From the NCBI RefSeq assembly GCF_963678635.1, contig NC_087070.1, forward strand, positions 30,977,704 to 31,041,703: a stretch of 64,000 nt of DNA. Direction: 5' to 3'. This document shows positions 32,877 to 41,832 of the stretch, in pieces. Below the pieces are notes generated by a model that saw only the letters and a program-made list of their open reading frames with translations, had not been told where the DNA came from and searched no databases. The first letter of the stretch is position 1; the number at the start of each line of letters is the position of its first letter. A program made the position numbers and the translations under genes. The stretch comes from Symsagittifera roscoffensis. Taxonomy: Eukaryota; Xenacoelomorpha; Acoela; Convolutidae.

Positions 32877-33746
32877 TTAGGCTTTTGCATCGGCTGTCCT
32901 TTTATCAAACCTCCTTTTTTGTCTAATCTGCGCCTGTTGCGTATTCCTCCTGCATAAGTCATTGAGGTCCTGTTGTCTTCTAATAACGTCCCGCACGTAC
33001 GTTTGCGGTGCTGTCCTCTTTCCTTCATATTCAGGGTAGAAGAACGTTAACGGGAGTGCCTTTTCGTGACCCGTCAGCATCATATGCGGACTTATTCCTG
33101 TGGTTGAATGCTCCGTGCTGTTGTAAGCACCCATCACTTGCGGCAAGTGCTTGTCCCAGTCATCCATATAGCGTGAGCAGTAGACTCTCAACATGGATAC
33201 CAGTGTGCGATTCTGCCTCTCGACTAGGCCATTCGTTTGCGGGTGATAAGTGGTCGAGTGGGCCTGAGCTACCTGCGACCTTTTCATTAACTCTTTTGTG
33301 AGATCACCTACGAATGCTTTGCCATTGTCTGATTGGAACGTGATGGGGCAGCCATGCCTTGCTATCCACACGTTTATCGAATGATCGCATGTTTCTTCTG
33401 CCGATGCTGTCATGCAGGGTGCTGCCTCCGCATACTTCGTAAAATGGTCGATCATTACCAGCACCTGATTATAGCCCGTTGCTGTCATGCAGATTTTCTG
33501 ATGATCAATTTGCACCACTTCGTTGAAACCTGACGATTCTATTGACTGTAGGGGGAACCTTAGTTTCCTGGGATCCTTTGCCTGTTGACAAGACAGGCAT
33601 GCGGCTATCCATTTCTCACAAGCCTTCTTCAATCCCGGCCATTCGAATCGTTTTTGTATCCTGTTATACACTTTGTCCACGCCTTGATGTCCCATCTGAT
33701 CATGTGAGCGAAAGAGCAATTCGGTCTGGTACAACTGTGGTAACAC
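32877..33746 (-). CDS. Integrase (zinc and catalytic domains)
   Basis: It carries an HHCC zinc-binding module (two His in RSHDQMGHQG, two Cys in CLSCQQAK) and the DDE catalytic triad: first Asp in VVQIDHQK, second in FQSDNGKAF, Glu in TNGLVERQNRT. The usual YHPQTNGLVER signature is present. The frame stays open about 60 bases upstream of 33746 and overlaps the end of the RNase H ORF in another frame, so the two are separated by a frameshift near 33800. It stops at an in-frame TAA at 32877-32879, after which the same frame continues into the GPY/F module. It inserts element cDNA into chromosomes. Confidence 0.9.
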   Translation of the reverse strand: MLPQLYQTELLFRSHDQMGHQGVDKVYNRIQKRFEWPGLKKACEKWIAACLSCQQAKDPRKLRFPLQSIESSGFNEVVQIDHQKICMTATGYNQVLVMIDHFTKYAEAAPCMTASAEETCDHSINVWIARHGCPITFQSDNGKAFVGDLTKELMKRSQVAQAHSTTYHPQTNGLVERQNRTLVSMLRVYCSRYMDDWDKHLPQVMGAYNSTEHSTTGISPHMMLTGHEKALPLTFFYPEYEGKRTAPQTYVRDVIRRQQDLNDLCRRNTQQAQIRQKRRFDKRTADAKA

Positions 33747-35659
33747 TATTGAATTGTATTTATAAAGGACCTTGTCCTCCTCCTTGCGCTTACAGGATAC
33801 GATTCCTTATTCAGGTACAACAAGTCTTTCCTCTTCAGGTAAAATTGCTTCAGGATTTTGTAGCTGTCTTCTTCCAAGTCTCCCTTGTCAGGTGCTCCAT
33901 TCTCGATCCATCTTTTCAGACTGCTCGTCATTCTATCATTTCGTTGAGCCCTCAGGAGATCCGACAGCCTGTACCTGGCTTTCAAATACGTCTTCACCAC
34001 GTTCATTTGCCCACTCATTATCTCCGGAGCAAGAGCATCGTCCATCAACTTGACACACCATATCTTTTTCAAAGGCGTCGCTTCTTGCACAGATGGTTCC
34101 AGATTGGCACGGACGACCGTACCATGTGGCAGCAATCTGGTTGGGCGTTTTGAAACTGCTATCAGCTCGAGCTCGTCTGCGGCATTATCTACCACAGTGC
34201 CCTCTTCATCTGAGGTGTATCTGTCCCTGTCTGGATCCTGATGTGTTTCTCGGTCCAGCCCACGCTGCTTCCAGTCTACCAATAAGGAGTGGATTGCGAT
34301 CTCTGACACATCGGAATTGGAAGTTGTTTCAGACGTGTTGTCCCAGGACTGGGGTCTCGAGTCACCACTTGAGTCGACTGATTCCTCAACATCATATTCC
34401 AAGTTGTCTGAGATGTTTCTTGACTCCCCGGACAAAACTCTGTCCATCGGTCGCTTTGAACCCGACTCCCCGGACAAAATTCTGCCCCTAGGTGGTCTAG
34501 TCAACCTCTCCCCGGACAAGTCGTCCTGCACGGGCTCAAAGGTGTCTGACTCATCAGAGGAGACGTCCTTGACTGGCTCGAAGGTGTCAGACTCCCCGGA
34601 CATTGTCTCGTCCATGGACGAACAATCTGGGCTTGGCTCGTATTCCTCTTTTGCATCCGTGAAGTGCACTCTCCTCGTGAAGCTAGATTTCGACCTGATC
34701 CTGACTTCCTCAGTAGCTTGGTTTTGATTCGATGTTCCATATTCAGTGAACGAAGTTCTCAACAATACTTCTTTCGGCATCGAGGTCACCAGCTGGTTGA
34801 CGATCGACCTGCAATCCCGTTCAACGCCTCGGCTGCGAATGGACACTGGCCTCTTCTCTGTTCTCTCGGTGACAGTCAACCTCTGCATGGTCTCCATCCA
34901 TTCACGATCATGCCTATTCACTTCCCTATCCAACAAGTCACGGAGTTTTCCCATGACGTCCGGCGCCACGTTCACCGTCTTATTCAATAAAGCGATGCTG
35001 TTTATACCCAGCCTGGTCAGTTCTTGCTGTACCAAGTTGGATCGGACTAGCAGGTCCAACGGAACGGGTTCGCCTCTGGCTAAAAGCTTTATCTCCGCGG
35101 CCGTCTCCACTGGAAGGTCAGGGTGTCCAGGTATAGGATGTCCTGATTTGTCTAACCACCTAGTAAGTGGCAGCTTATCGTAGGTTTCTTTGTCCAGAAA
35201 GGAAAACCCGCCTTTGATCTCTGATTGGTTAGCCTGCTTCTCCTCGAGGCGCTCATAAAATTCTGTCTTTTTACTGAGGCTATCTGCGTTCTGGTGCTTG
35301 TCACGGGTACGGTGCTCTATGATCATGGGGTATCCATCCAGGCGCACAATCCAACGACCAATATAGCTTTGGTCCATCGAATAGGTTTTCAGCCAGGCAA
35401 GGGCACGATTATCCACACGTAACTTGAAGGGAGCACTCCTCAAGTAGGCCCTGTATTTTTCCACGAAAGTGATCACCGCAAACATCTCCGCTTTTGGTGC
35501 GCCGTACTTCACTTCAGTATCACTCAGGACTTTACTCCCGTAGGCTATCGGACGAAGAACCGTTCTCCCGTTCCACTCCTGCTCTTGGTGAAGTATGCCC
35601 GATATCGCAACCACTGATGCATCCGTGTCCAGCACGAACATTCCCTTCTCTGTTGGCAT
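33746..35659 (-). CDS. RNase H domain plus about 500-residue linker
   Basis: Residues 1 to about 140 are the Gypsy-type RNase H: FVLDTDASVVAISGIL, then RPIAYGSKVLSDTEVKYG, KAEMFAVITFVEKYRAYL, and HQNADSLS. It degrades the RNA strand during reverse transcription. The remaining roughly 500 residues, before integrase begins, match nothing I know and are rich in Ser, Asp, Glu and Arg. They include repeated SGES and DTFEPV units. A tether of this length is unusual. The ORF is in a different frame from reverse transcriptase; the shift is in a short stretch near 35740. Confidence 0.85.
   Translation of the reverse strand: MPTEKGMFVLDTDASVVAISGILHQEQEWNGRTVLRPIAYGSKVLSDTEVKYGAPKAEMFAVITFVEKYRAYLRSAPFKLRVDNRALAWLKTYSMDQSYIGRWIVRLDGYPMIIEHRTRDKHQNADSLSKKTEFYERLEEKQANQSEIKGGFSFLDKETYDKLPLTRWLDKSGHPIPGHPDLPVETAAEIKLLARGEPVPLDLLVRSNLVQQELTRLGINSIALLNKTVNVAPDVMGKLRDLLDREVNRHDREWMETMQRLTVTERTEKRPVSIRSRGVERDCRSIVNQLVTSMPKEVLLRTSFTEYGTSNQNQATEEVRIRSKSSFTRRVHFTDAKEEYEPSPDCSSMDETMSGESDTFEPVKDVSSDESDTFEPVQDDLSGERLTRPPRGRILSGESGSKRPMDRVLSGESRNISDNLEYDVEESVDSSGDSRPQSWDNTSETTSNSDVSEIAIHSLLVDWKQRGLDRETHQDPDRDRYTSDEEGTVVDNAADELELIAVSKRPTRLLPHGTVVRANLEPSVQEATPLKKIWCVKLMDDALAPEIMSGQMNVVKTYLKARYRLSDLLRAQRNDRMTSSLKRWIENGAPDKGDLEEDSYKILKQFYLKRKDLLYLNKESYPVSARRRTRSFINTIQ
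34423..34605 (-). repeat. Coding repeats carrying the polypurine-tract motif
   Basis: TGTCCGGGGAG occurs four times in element orientation (34423-34436, 34465-34478, 34506-34520, 34591-34602). At protein level this gives L/M-SGE repeats next to two DTFEPV units. The first copy is also preceded by GATGGA, as at the true tract. Confidence 0.8.
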
Positions 35660-35720
35660 GCCGAGGACCGGTGCCTCGCAAAGTTCACGCTTGATGTTTT
35701 CAAATGAAACTTGTGCCTCA

Positions 35721-38700
35721 TCAGTCCAGGTGAACTTTTTGCCCTTGTTTTGTCATCAGCCTCTGCATGGGGTATATCTTGTCAGCATACCCCTTGATGA
35801 ACTCTCGATAATAATTTGCGAATCCCAGAAAACTCATCAGCTGTGTATCTGTTTTAGGTGCCTTCCAGGTCAGCACCGCTTCAACCGCTTCGGGATCTGG
35901 TCTCACTCCATGTTTGTCAACCAGGCGGCCCAGATACTTTATGGAATCCCTGAGGATTTCACACTTAGAGGGTTTGCATTTCAGACCCGCCTGCTTCATG
36001 CAAGAAAACACCTCCTCCAACCTCTCTATGTGGTCTTCTAAGGTTGGTGTTGCAATCACGACATCATCGACATAACACATAATGAGATTCCCGTATTTCT
36101 TAGTGACGCTCGTGAGTGCCTGGGCCATCAGTCGCTGGAATGTGGCCGTCGCGTTGCACAATCCGAATGGCATCCTCTTCCACTGGAACAGTCCCAGCTC
36201 ACACGCGAAACCTGTTTTCTCTCGATCTTGCTTTCTGAGTGGCACTTGCCAGAATGCGGAGCCCAAATCCAACGTCGTGAAGAACTTAGCGTCTCCCAGC
36301 TTGGATAGGCTCTCATCGATGCGGGGAATCGGGTATGCGTCCTTTATAGTAACTGCGTTCAGATGACGGAAATCACAACAAAATCTGAGTTGTCCCCCTT
36401 TCTTCTTCGCCATGACCACGCCACAAGCCCATGGGGACTTCGACGGCTCAATCATGTCGTACTCCATTAACATTTCAATTTCCTTCCTACACGCTTCTGA
36501 CTTGTTTGGGGTCATTCTTCTCGCCCCTTCCCTATGAGGTACCGAGCCCTCTTCTATCTCAATCTCGTGCTCTACAAAATTGCAACAACCTATATCGGCC
36601 TTATGCTTTGAAAAAACGTCTGCGTTCCGATCTAGCACCGCCCTGAGCGAATCTAGTTCCTTGTCAGATATTTTACCCTTCAGATGTTCTATCTCAGGTA
36701 GGACAGGCCTATTCGCTGCTAACTCTGCTTCCGTCGGCCTCTCAGGAAAGTTGGAACAACTAGACAGCCCATCATCTGTTTCCGACTTCATTGAAAACAA
36801 TTTCCTAGAAGATTTCAATTCAATTACTCTTTTCATTATACATTCTTGGTTCGCATGTAATGGACATTTAGTTACATCAAACTTCTTCAAGTTCTCCACA
36901 CTCAGAAAGTCTGTGTTCAGAGGCAAAGCGTAACCAAGTTTCTTTCCCCTCTGTATTGTCACTGTTGTTGCTTCTGTGTTCAATAACACACTCACACACA
37001 GTCCGCTCTGAGTGAGTGAGAAGCTTCTTCCTAAAATAGCCGAGCTTTTACTGTTTGGATTTGGTACCAGACACACCTGTCTGTCATTGCTGAGTTCATT
37101 CAAGTTCCTCATCCTAAACGTCGCTACTACGGCTTGGTTCGGTTTTAATCTAACTTTTCGATCCAGAAAAATCGGCACCTTGGCCTGATTAATTAAGATC
37201 TTATTAAGGGGTCTTTTTTCATACTTTCTCTCAGGATCCTTGATCCTAATCAATCCGTCATTGAGATCGATCGTGACGTCAAAGTTGCGAACGAAATCCC
37301 TTCCTAGGATGAACTGGTCGGATTCATCCAAATTCTCTACTACTAGGAAGCTCATCCAAAGATGTCTTCCTCCGAGCTGCAGTGAGATGATCGGGGTTCG
37401 TCCGGCGACATAGATCGCTCCCTGATTGGCAGCTGCCAACCTGATGTTTGTCGGTATGAGATCCGATCTTTCGAAACCCATGTCGGTCCAAGTTTTGACT
37501 GGCATGACACTAACCACTGCTCCCGTGTCTAGCAGTCCCTTTACTGAAAGTTGTCTGCCTTGCACGTCCAGAACGTGTGCGGCCAGATCGGCCTCGCAAC
37601 CAATATGCACCGCATCTTGTTCGAGCATCGCGTTGTGTCCGATTCGTCTGACCTTCAGCTCCTCTTGACCAATGTATATCCGGCCAACCTGATCGTTCGC
37701 ATCAGTTATGTGAGCTTTCGTGTAGATATTGATGCCATCCACATTCATCAGAATCGGGTAAGGGCCATGGACATCGATATAATGTCCGTCCACTTTCATC
37801 AGCCTCGGACCTCCCGTTGTGAGCAGCGCTCGCACTGCCCTGGAGTCCAGTTTGGGATCCTTCTCCTTCAGGTAGTCGGCATAGATGTCCAGGTGGATTA
37901 GTGTAATCTCGGATGGTTCACTCAAGTTCTTGACCACCTGGTGCCCTGCGACTGAGATGATGGACATTATTTTGGTCCCCGCCTTCGTCATGCCGATAGT
38001 CTTGCCAGATATAACGTTCAGTTTTAGTCCTTGTTTCTTGGGCTCCTCTTTGTCTTCTGCTTTTGTCGCTTTACCGAGGACATTAAGACTCTCCCGAAGA
38101 TCTGTGCTTTCCAGCTCCGACCTTACCCATTGCTCCACTTCTTTCGTGGCAAGGTCCTGTTTGACATTCTGCAGCGCTGTCCTTGCCGCCAGGCCGTAAT
38201 CCACCTTGAGTGGACTAGACGACTCTGCTTCAAGGTTCGAGGCTACCACCTCGTCAGGCCATGTCTTAACCTTTTTGGTCGCAAAGGTGCTCGGTGTCAT
38301 TTCCTTTCTCCGAGATTCAGCCTCGTTCATCAGACGTGCTCGACTGGCCTTGACACCCGAAAGCGCCTCTTCGTGGCGAGGATGTTTCGCGTCCGCTACT
38401 GCGTCCCAAAATTGAGTACAATCCGACTTGAAGTGTCCCTCCAAATTACAGAAGAAACACCTCGGACCATATTTCATGATGAGCCCCCTGACGTACTCCT
38501 CATGATCCTCGTCGGTCGCGTCGGCGTCCTCGAGAAAGTGGCCTATGGCCTTCATGTTCTGTTTGTATGCAGAACACGCAGAAACGTGATGGTCCATCGA
38601 ACCACAATTCGCGCACGACCTCCTCTTGTCCATGTCATCGCGAGGTTTGTACCAACTGGAATTCGCACCAGTGTTTGTCCCGCTATAGTTGCCATAATTG

Positions 38701-40457
38701 CTGTAACGGTTTTGCGCCCTCGGTTTTATGAGTAAATACTCGCGTGACTTCATACGCAAGTCGTCGGGCGTGGGTACCTGGTCAAGCGACAGGGTGAAGT
38801 GAGTGGCCAACATCGCCTTCAGCTCCTCACTCCTTACTCCATCCATAAACTTCGAAGCAATCGCCAAGTTTCGCTCGGATATTCTCTCATCCGGATTGCT
38901 TCTCCTCCTGAGCAATTCAAGGTCGTCCAAGAATTTATCTATTGATTCTTCATCTCTCTGACGCCTCTTCTCGAACTTCACCATGGCCTGGTGCCCTTGT
39001 ACTCCAGAGCCGAAACGATTCAGCAGGATGTCGAATATCTTGCGAGCGCTGTCTCTCTCATTGGCTCTTTTCGCCATTACACAATTTAATGCAGTACCCT
39101 CCAGGTTGCTTGTCAGCGCGCTGCACTCTTGTTTCTTGGAGAGATTCTCTTCCTCAAAGTGTAACTTCATCACTTCTATCAAAGTATCAATGCAGCCGTC
39201 TGACTCGTCTTTATATGACTTCGGCTTTTTCAGTGTTCTTCTTGACCTCTCTCCTCTCTCGGTTGACTTCGAGAGCTTGGTGATGAATGTTTCAAGAGAT
39301 CTGTTCAGAGGCTCAAACATCGAGGCATACATCGTTGTGTCTTGCGAGACTGTAGTCAGATCTGGTACTGAACTGACTTGTGGCACGGTTGGCAATCTTG
39401 TCTCCGGGGTGGCATCTGCCTCCGGCGGGACTGGATTCGTCCAGCCAGGCCTCTGCGGGGCTGCCCTTGGCCGCTCCTTGTTTCTATGTTCGTAGTTCGT
39501 TCTCGAGCCTTGCTGGGTTCTGGCACTGTTGCCCGTACCATCTCCAACATTCGCATTGCGTGAGCGTTCCCTTGAGTTGGAACGCTCCTGCCAACTACTC
39601 CCATTCAGGATCGCGTCAAGCTTCCGCATCATCAAGTCAGATTTGGCGTCCAACCTCCTTTCCAGGCCAGTCATCGTTTGGGCATAGGTATTATCATGAT
39701 CATTCAACAATCGCTCGATCTCTCTTGTCATCCTAGCCTCTCTTTCCTCTGACTCTTTGTTTGCCTGTTCCAGGCTCTCCGCCAGGCATTGATCGGTGTT
39801 GCGAATCAACTGAGCTTGATCAACCCTCGCCTGCGATTTCACGTGCGTTAGTTCATCTCTCAGATTCTCTTGACCCTTGTGAGCTCTCTCATCCACCTGA
39901 TCTATTCTTTTAGTCATGTCCCGTCTCAGTTCATCCAGACCATTCATTACGCCAGCGAACATGTCACTTATGTCGCCAGTGGCTCCAAATGACGGGGTTA
40001 GTCGCATAGAAGATGAGGTCAACGGCGGCTGCAGCCTGGTGCTTGATGACGCACCGCCTCTTTGCTTGCTCATCGACGTCATTAATCTGTCGAAGGTTGA
40101 CGACGCTCCCATCATTATCCCATCTGACATGGGCCTGGTCGGCGAGGTTGATGACGCCTTCCTGCTCATATCATTCCTTGGGCACGGTGTGAAGTTCACA
40201 TCCGGATGGGTTATCTCCGGGTAGTCATCACTGGAAGTCAAACCTACAGTTGGTAGTGACGCCATGCGTTCGTCGTACAAGGACTTCCAACTCTTCTTGG
40301 CCTTCGAACCCGTTTGTTCTCCACTCGGGCTTATACTCGACATCATCGCGTTGTTGCTCTGCTTGGCCAGAGATGAGTGGGTACTAGCCGAATGTGAGTA
40401 TTCTCCCCTCCACCTGTGACTCTTGGTCTCCGATTTGGACATTCCCCTGTACAACAC
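35721..40457 (-). CDS. Gag-protease-reverse transcriptase polyprotein
   Basis: A single 1578-codon frame. The first in-frame ATG is at 40442, and the frame is open further upstream to a TAG at 40515-40517. Order: basic/Ser-rich start; coiled coil at about residues 190-290; capsid-like gag domain at about 415-580; two CX2CX4HX4C zinc knuckles at about 615 (CANCGSMDHHVSAC) and 667 (CFFCNLEGHFKSDC); aspartic protease with LLDTGAVVSVMP at about 977 and the partner FILGRDF; reverse transcriptase with YPIPRIDESLSKLG, RMPFGLCNATATFQ and the catalytic CYVDDVVIA at about 1462. Catalytic residues are intact. Gag, protease and RT being in one frame means no gag-pol frameshift. The frame ends in RT's last part by a one-base shift near 35740. 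Confidence 0.93.
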   Translation of the reverse strand: MLYRGMSKSETKSHRWRGEYSHSASTHSSLAKQSNNAMMSSISPSGEQTGSKAKKSWKSLYDERMASLPTVGLTSSDDYPEITHPDVNFTPCPRNDMSRKASSTSPTRPMSDGIMMGASSTFDRLMTSMSKQRGGASSSTRLQPPLTSSSMRLTPSFGATGDISDMFAGVMNGLDELRRDMTKRIDQVDERAHKGQENLRDELTHVKSQARVDQAQLIRNTDQCLAESLEQANKESEEREARMTREIERLLNDHDNTYAQTMTGLERRLDAKSDLMMRKLDAILNGSSWQERSNSRERSRNANVGDGTGNSARTQQGSRTNYEHRNKERPRAAPQRPGWTNPVPPEADATPETRLPTVPQVSSVPDLTTVSQDTTMYASMFEPLNRSLETFITKLSKSTERGERSRRTLKKPKSYKDESDGCIDTLIEVMKLHFEEENLSKKQECSALTSNLEGTALNCVMAKRANERDSARKIFDILLNRFGSGVQGHQAMVKFEKRRQRDEESIDKFLDDLELLRRRSNPDERISERNLAIASKFMDGVRSEELKAMLATHFTLSLDQVPTPDDLRMKSREYLLIKPRAQNRYSNYGNYSGTNTGANSSWYKPRDDMDKRRSCANCGSMDHHVSACSAYKQNMKAIGHFLEDADATDEDHEEYVRGLIMKYGPRCFFCNLEGHFKSDCTQFWDAVADAKHPRHEEALSGVKASRARLMNEAESRRKEMTPSTFATKKVKTWPDEVVASNLEAESSSPLKVDYGLAARTALQNVKQDLATKEVEQWVRSELESTDLRESLNVLGKATKAEDKEEPKKQGLKLNVISGKTIGMTKAGTKIMSIISVAGHQVVKNLSEPSEITLIHLDIYADYLKEKDPKLDSRAVRALLTTGGPRLMKVDGHYIDVHGPYPILMNVDGINIYTKAHITDANDQVGRIYIGQEELKVRRIGHNAMLEQDAVHIGCEADLAAHVLDVQGRQLSVKGLLDTGAVVSVMPVKTWTDMGFERSDLIPTNIRLAAANQGAIYVAGRTPIISLQLGGRHLWMSFLVVENLDESDQFILGRDFVRNFDVTIDLNDGLIRIKDPERKYEKRPLNKILINQAKVPIFLDRKVRLKPNQAVVATFRMRNLNELSNDRQVCLVPNPNSKSSAILGRSFSLTQSGLCVSVLLNTEATTVTIQRGKKLGYALPLNTDFLSVENLKKFDVTKCPLHANQECIMKRVIELKSSRKLFSMKSETDDGLSSCSNFPERPTEAELAANRPVLPEIEHLKGKISDKELDSLRAVLDRNADVFSKHKADIGCCNFVEHEIEIEEGSVPHREGARRMTPNKSEACRKEIEMLMEYDMIEPSKSPWACGVVMAKKKGGQLRFCCDFRHLNAVTIKDAYPIPRIDESLSKLGDAKFFTTLDLGSAFWQVPLRKQDREKTGFACELGLFQWKRMPFGLCNATATFQRLMAQALTSVTKKYGNLIMCYVDDVVIATPTLEDHIERLEEVFSCMKQAGLKCKPSKCEILRDSIKYLGRLVDKHGVRPDPEAVEAVLTWKAPKTDTQLMSFLGFANYYREFIKGYADKIYPMQRLMTKQGQKVHLD

Positions 40458-40514
40458 TTCCTCCCGAGGTTCGACCTCGGGACGCTCCGAGGTCTCCTCT
40501 GTCCTCTCGGCTTC

Positions 40515-40835
40515 CTACCGTTCGAGGACCTCGTCTGGCTCAAAGTCGGGTCGAATGAGCGTTCGCTCCCCTTCGTCAAAGGGATCCACCAGCGTTTCGC
40601 TCGCAGGCTCGGCCTCGGCGCTCCGCCTTTGATTGCCATCGAGGTTTTTCTCGCTCCTTAGTTTCATTTCGCTCACTGAAAGATCAGGTTGACCTTTAGT
40701 CGATTCGTCTTCAGCAAACGCGTCGGAAGCGCTGCTAAACGAGGTTTGGCTACGCCTAGTTCTAAACTTCCGCGTGCTTCCCTTGCTTAACTTGGGAATT
40801 TTAGTAGTCGATCCTAGCGAGTCCCTGCGCTGCAT
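40515..40835 (-). CDS. Gag N-terminal segment ending at an in-frame TAG
   Basis: An ATG at 40835 (MQRRDSLGSTTKIPKLSKG) opens 106 codons in the same frame as the long gag-pol ORF and ends at TAG 40515-40517. The frame then continues with no further stop. The segment is basic and Ser-rich, then acidic, like a gag matrix region. Either the TAG is a recent mutation, or it is read through, or translation starts at the ATG at 40442. The context after the TAG is GAAGCC, which is not a classic readthrough signal. Confidence 0.6.
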   Translation of the reverse strand: MQRRDSLGSTTKIPKLSKGSTRKFRTRRSQTSFSSASDAFAEDESTKGQPDLSVSEMKLRSEKNLDGNQRRSAEAEPASETLVDPFDEGERTLIRPDFEPDEVLER

Positions 40836-41258
40836 AGTTTTTAACAAAATGAAAGTATTCGTAATTTGATGGCAATGCAAACGTACCACAAACAAGATTT
40901 AGTTAAATCACTTAACGCTGCCTACTCGATTCCGTCAGTATCAAAATGTCTCTTAGATCTCTCACGACCAAACTAGTGACTCAGCTAAAGTTACACACAG
41001 GGTCTACCCAGTATTGATATAATGCTAACTCAACCCGGTTGTATAGTATAACAGTATCACTAAGTTTCCACAAGATATAATCGACACACAAAACACAATC
41101 GATAATCAGATAAGAATATCCTACAGGTGACAGCGACCTTTTGTCAGTATCAATTTATCGCCACACAATTTATTAAGTCACTGCTTTGTTAAAATTAAAC
41201 AATCTTTGATAAAAAGCAGTGATGATTCAGAAATAGATAAATAAAACTTAGTCTTAAA

Positions 41259-41418
41259 GAAAAAGACTTCCCCCAATCGGAACGATCCGAAAGAACGAAG
41301 CCCAGGACACAGTCTTCTCAAGTGGGTGTGTGTCTGCCTATTACACCCACCGAGGTCTTCTTTTAGGTGTCCTGCGATTGCCCGAGCTGTCCTACCAAGT
41401 AGCTCAAGGCAACCTCTG
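41259..41418. repeat. Leader structured module, copy 1
   Basis: This is the first of two tandem diverged modules in the leader. Its inner stem is GTGGGTGT (41322-41329) with ACACCCAC (41343-41350). Its outer stem is CAGGACAC (41303-41310) with GTGTCCTG (41367-41374). Conserved unpaired text includes TCTTCTCAAG, CCGAGGTCTTC and AAGTAGCTCAAGGCAAC. Confidence 0.8.
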
Positions 41419-41440
41419 ATCGAAAATTTCTAAAGTCTAT

Positions 41441-41600
41441 GAAAAAGCTCCCCCACACCCGGAACGCTCCAAGTGCACGAGAGCAGGGAACAACTTTTCT
41501 TCTCAAGTGAGTGTGTATTTGCCTAATACACTCACCGAGGTCTTCCTTTATTTGTTCCCGGATTGCCCGATTTTTCCTATTAAGTAGCTCAAGGCAACCA
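41441..41600. repeat. Leader structured module, copy 2
   Basis: This is the second tandem module, about 180 bases from the first. Its inner stem is GTGAGTGT (41507-41514) with ACACTCAC (41528-41535), and its outer stem is GGGAACAA (41486-41493) with TTGTTCCC (41552-41559). Compared with copy 1 the stems changed on both sides so that pairing is kept, a mark of a selected fold. Confidence 0.8.
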
Positions 41601-41832
41601 CACAACCAAAATCACAATCAAAAAAAATTTCTTGTTCGGGCACTTCTGATACACCCAATGTAGAATCCAAAGTTGATCACGAATTTCCGGGTCAAAATGG
41701 GTTCATATGATCCTGATAAGCACGCCTAATATCCTAATATGATCTTAATTAAATGGATTTTTTCCGTTTCCCAAATTGCCACAGAAATTTTACTCAAGTC
41801 TCTAACAAGGAAGATCGTTAGAAGGTTTAAGA

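Noticed and set aside
31408..40661. Many + strand ORFs opposite gag-pol
   Set aside because: Shadow frames in a G+C-richer coding region; none resembles a protein family.
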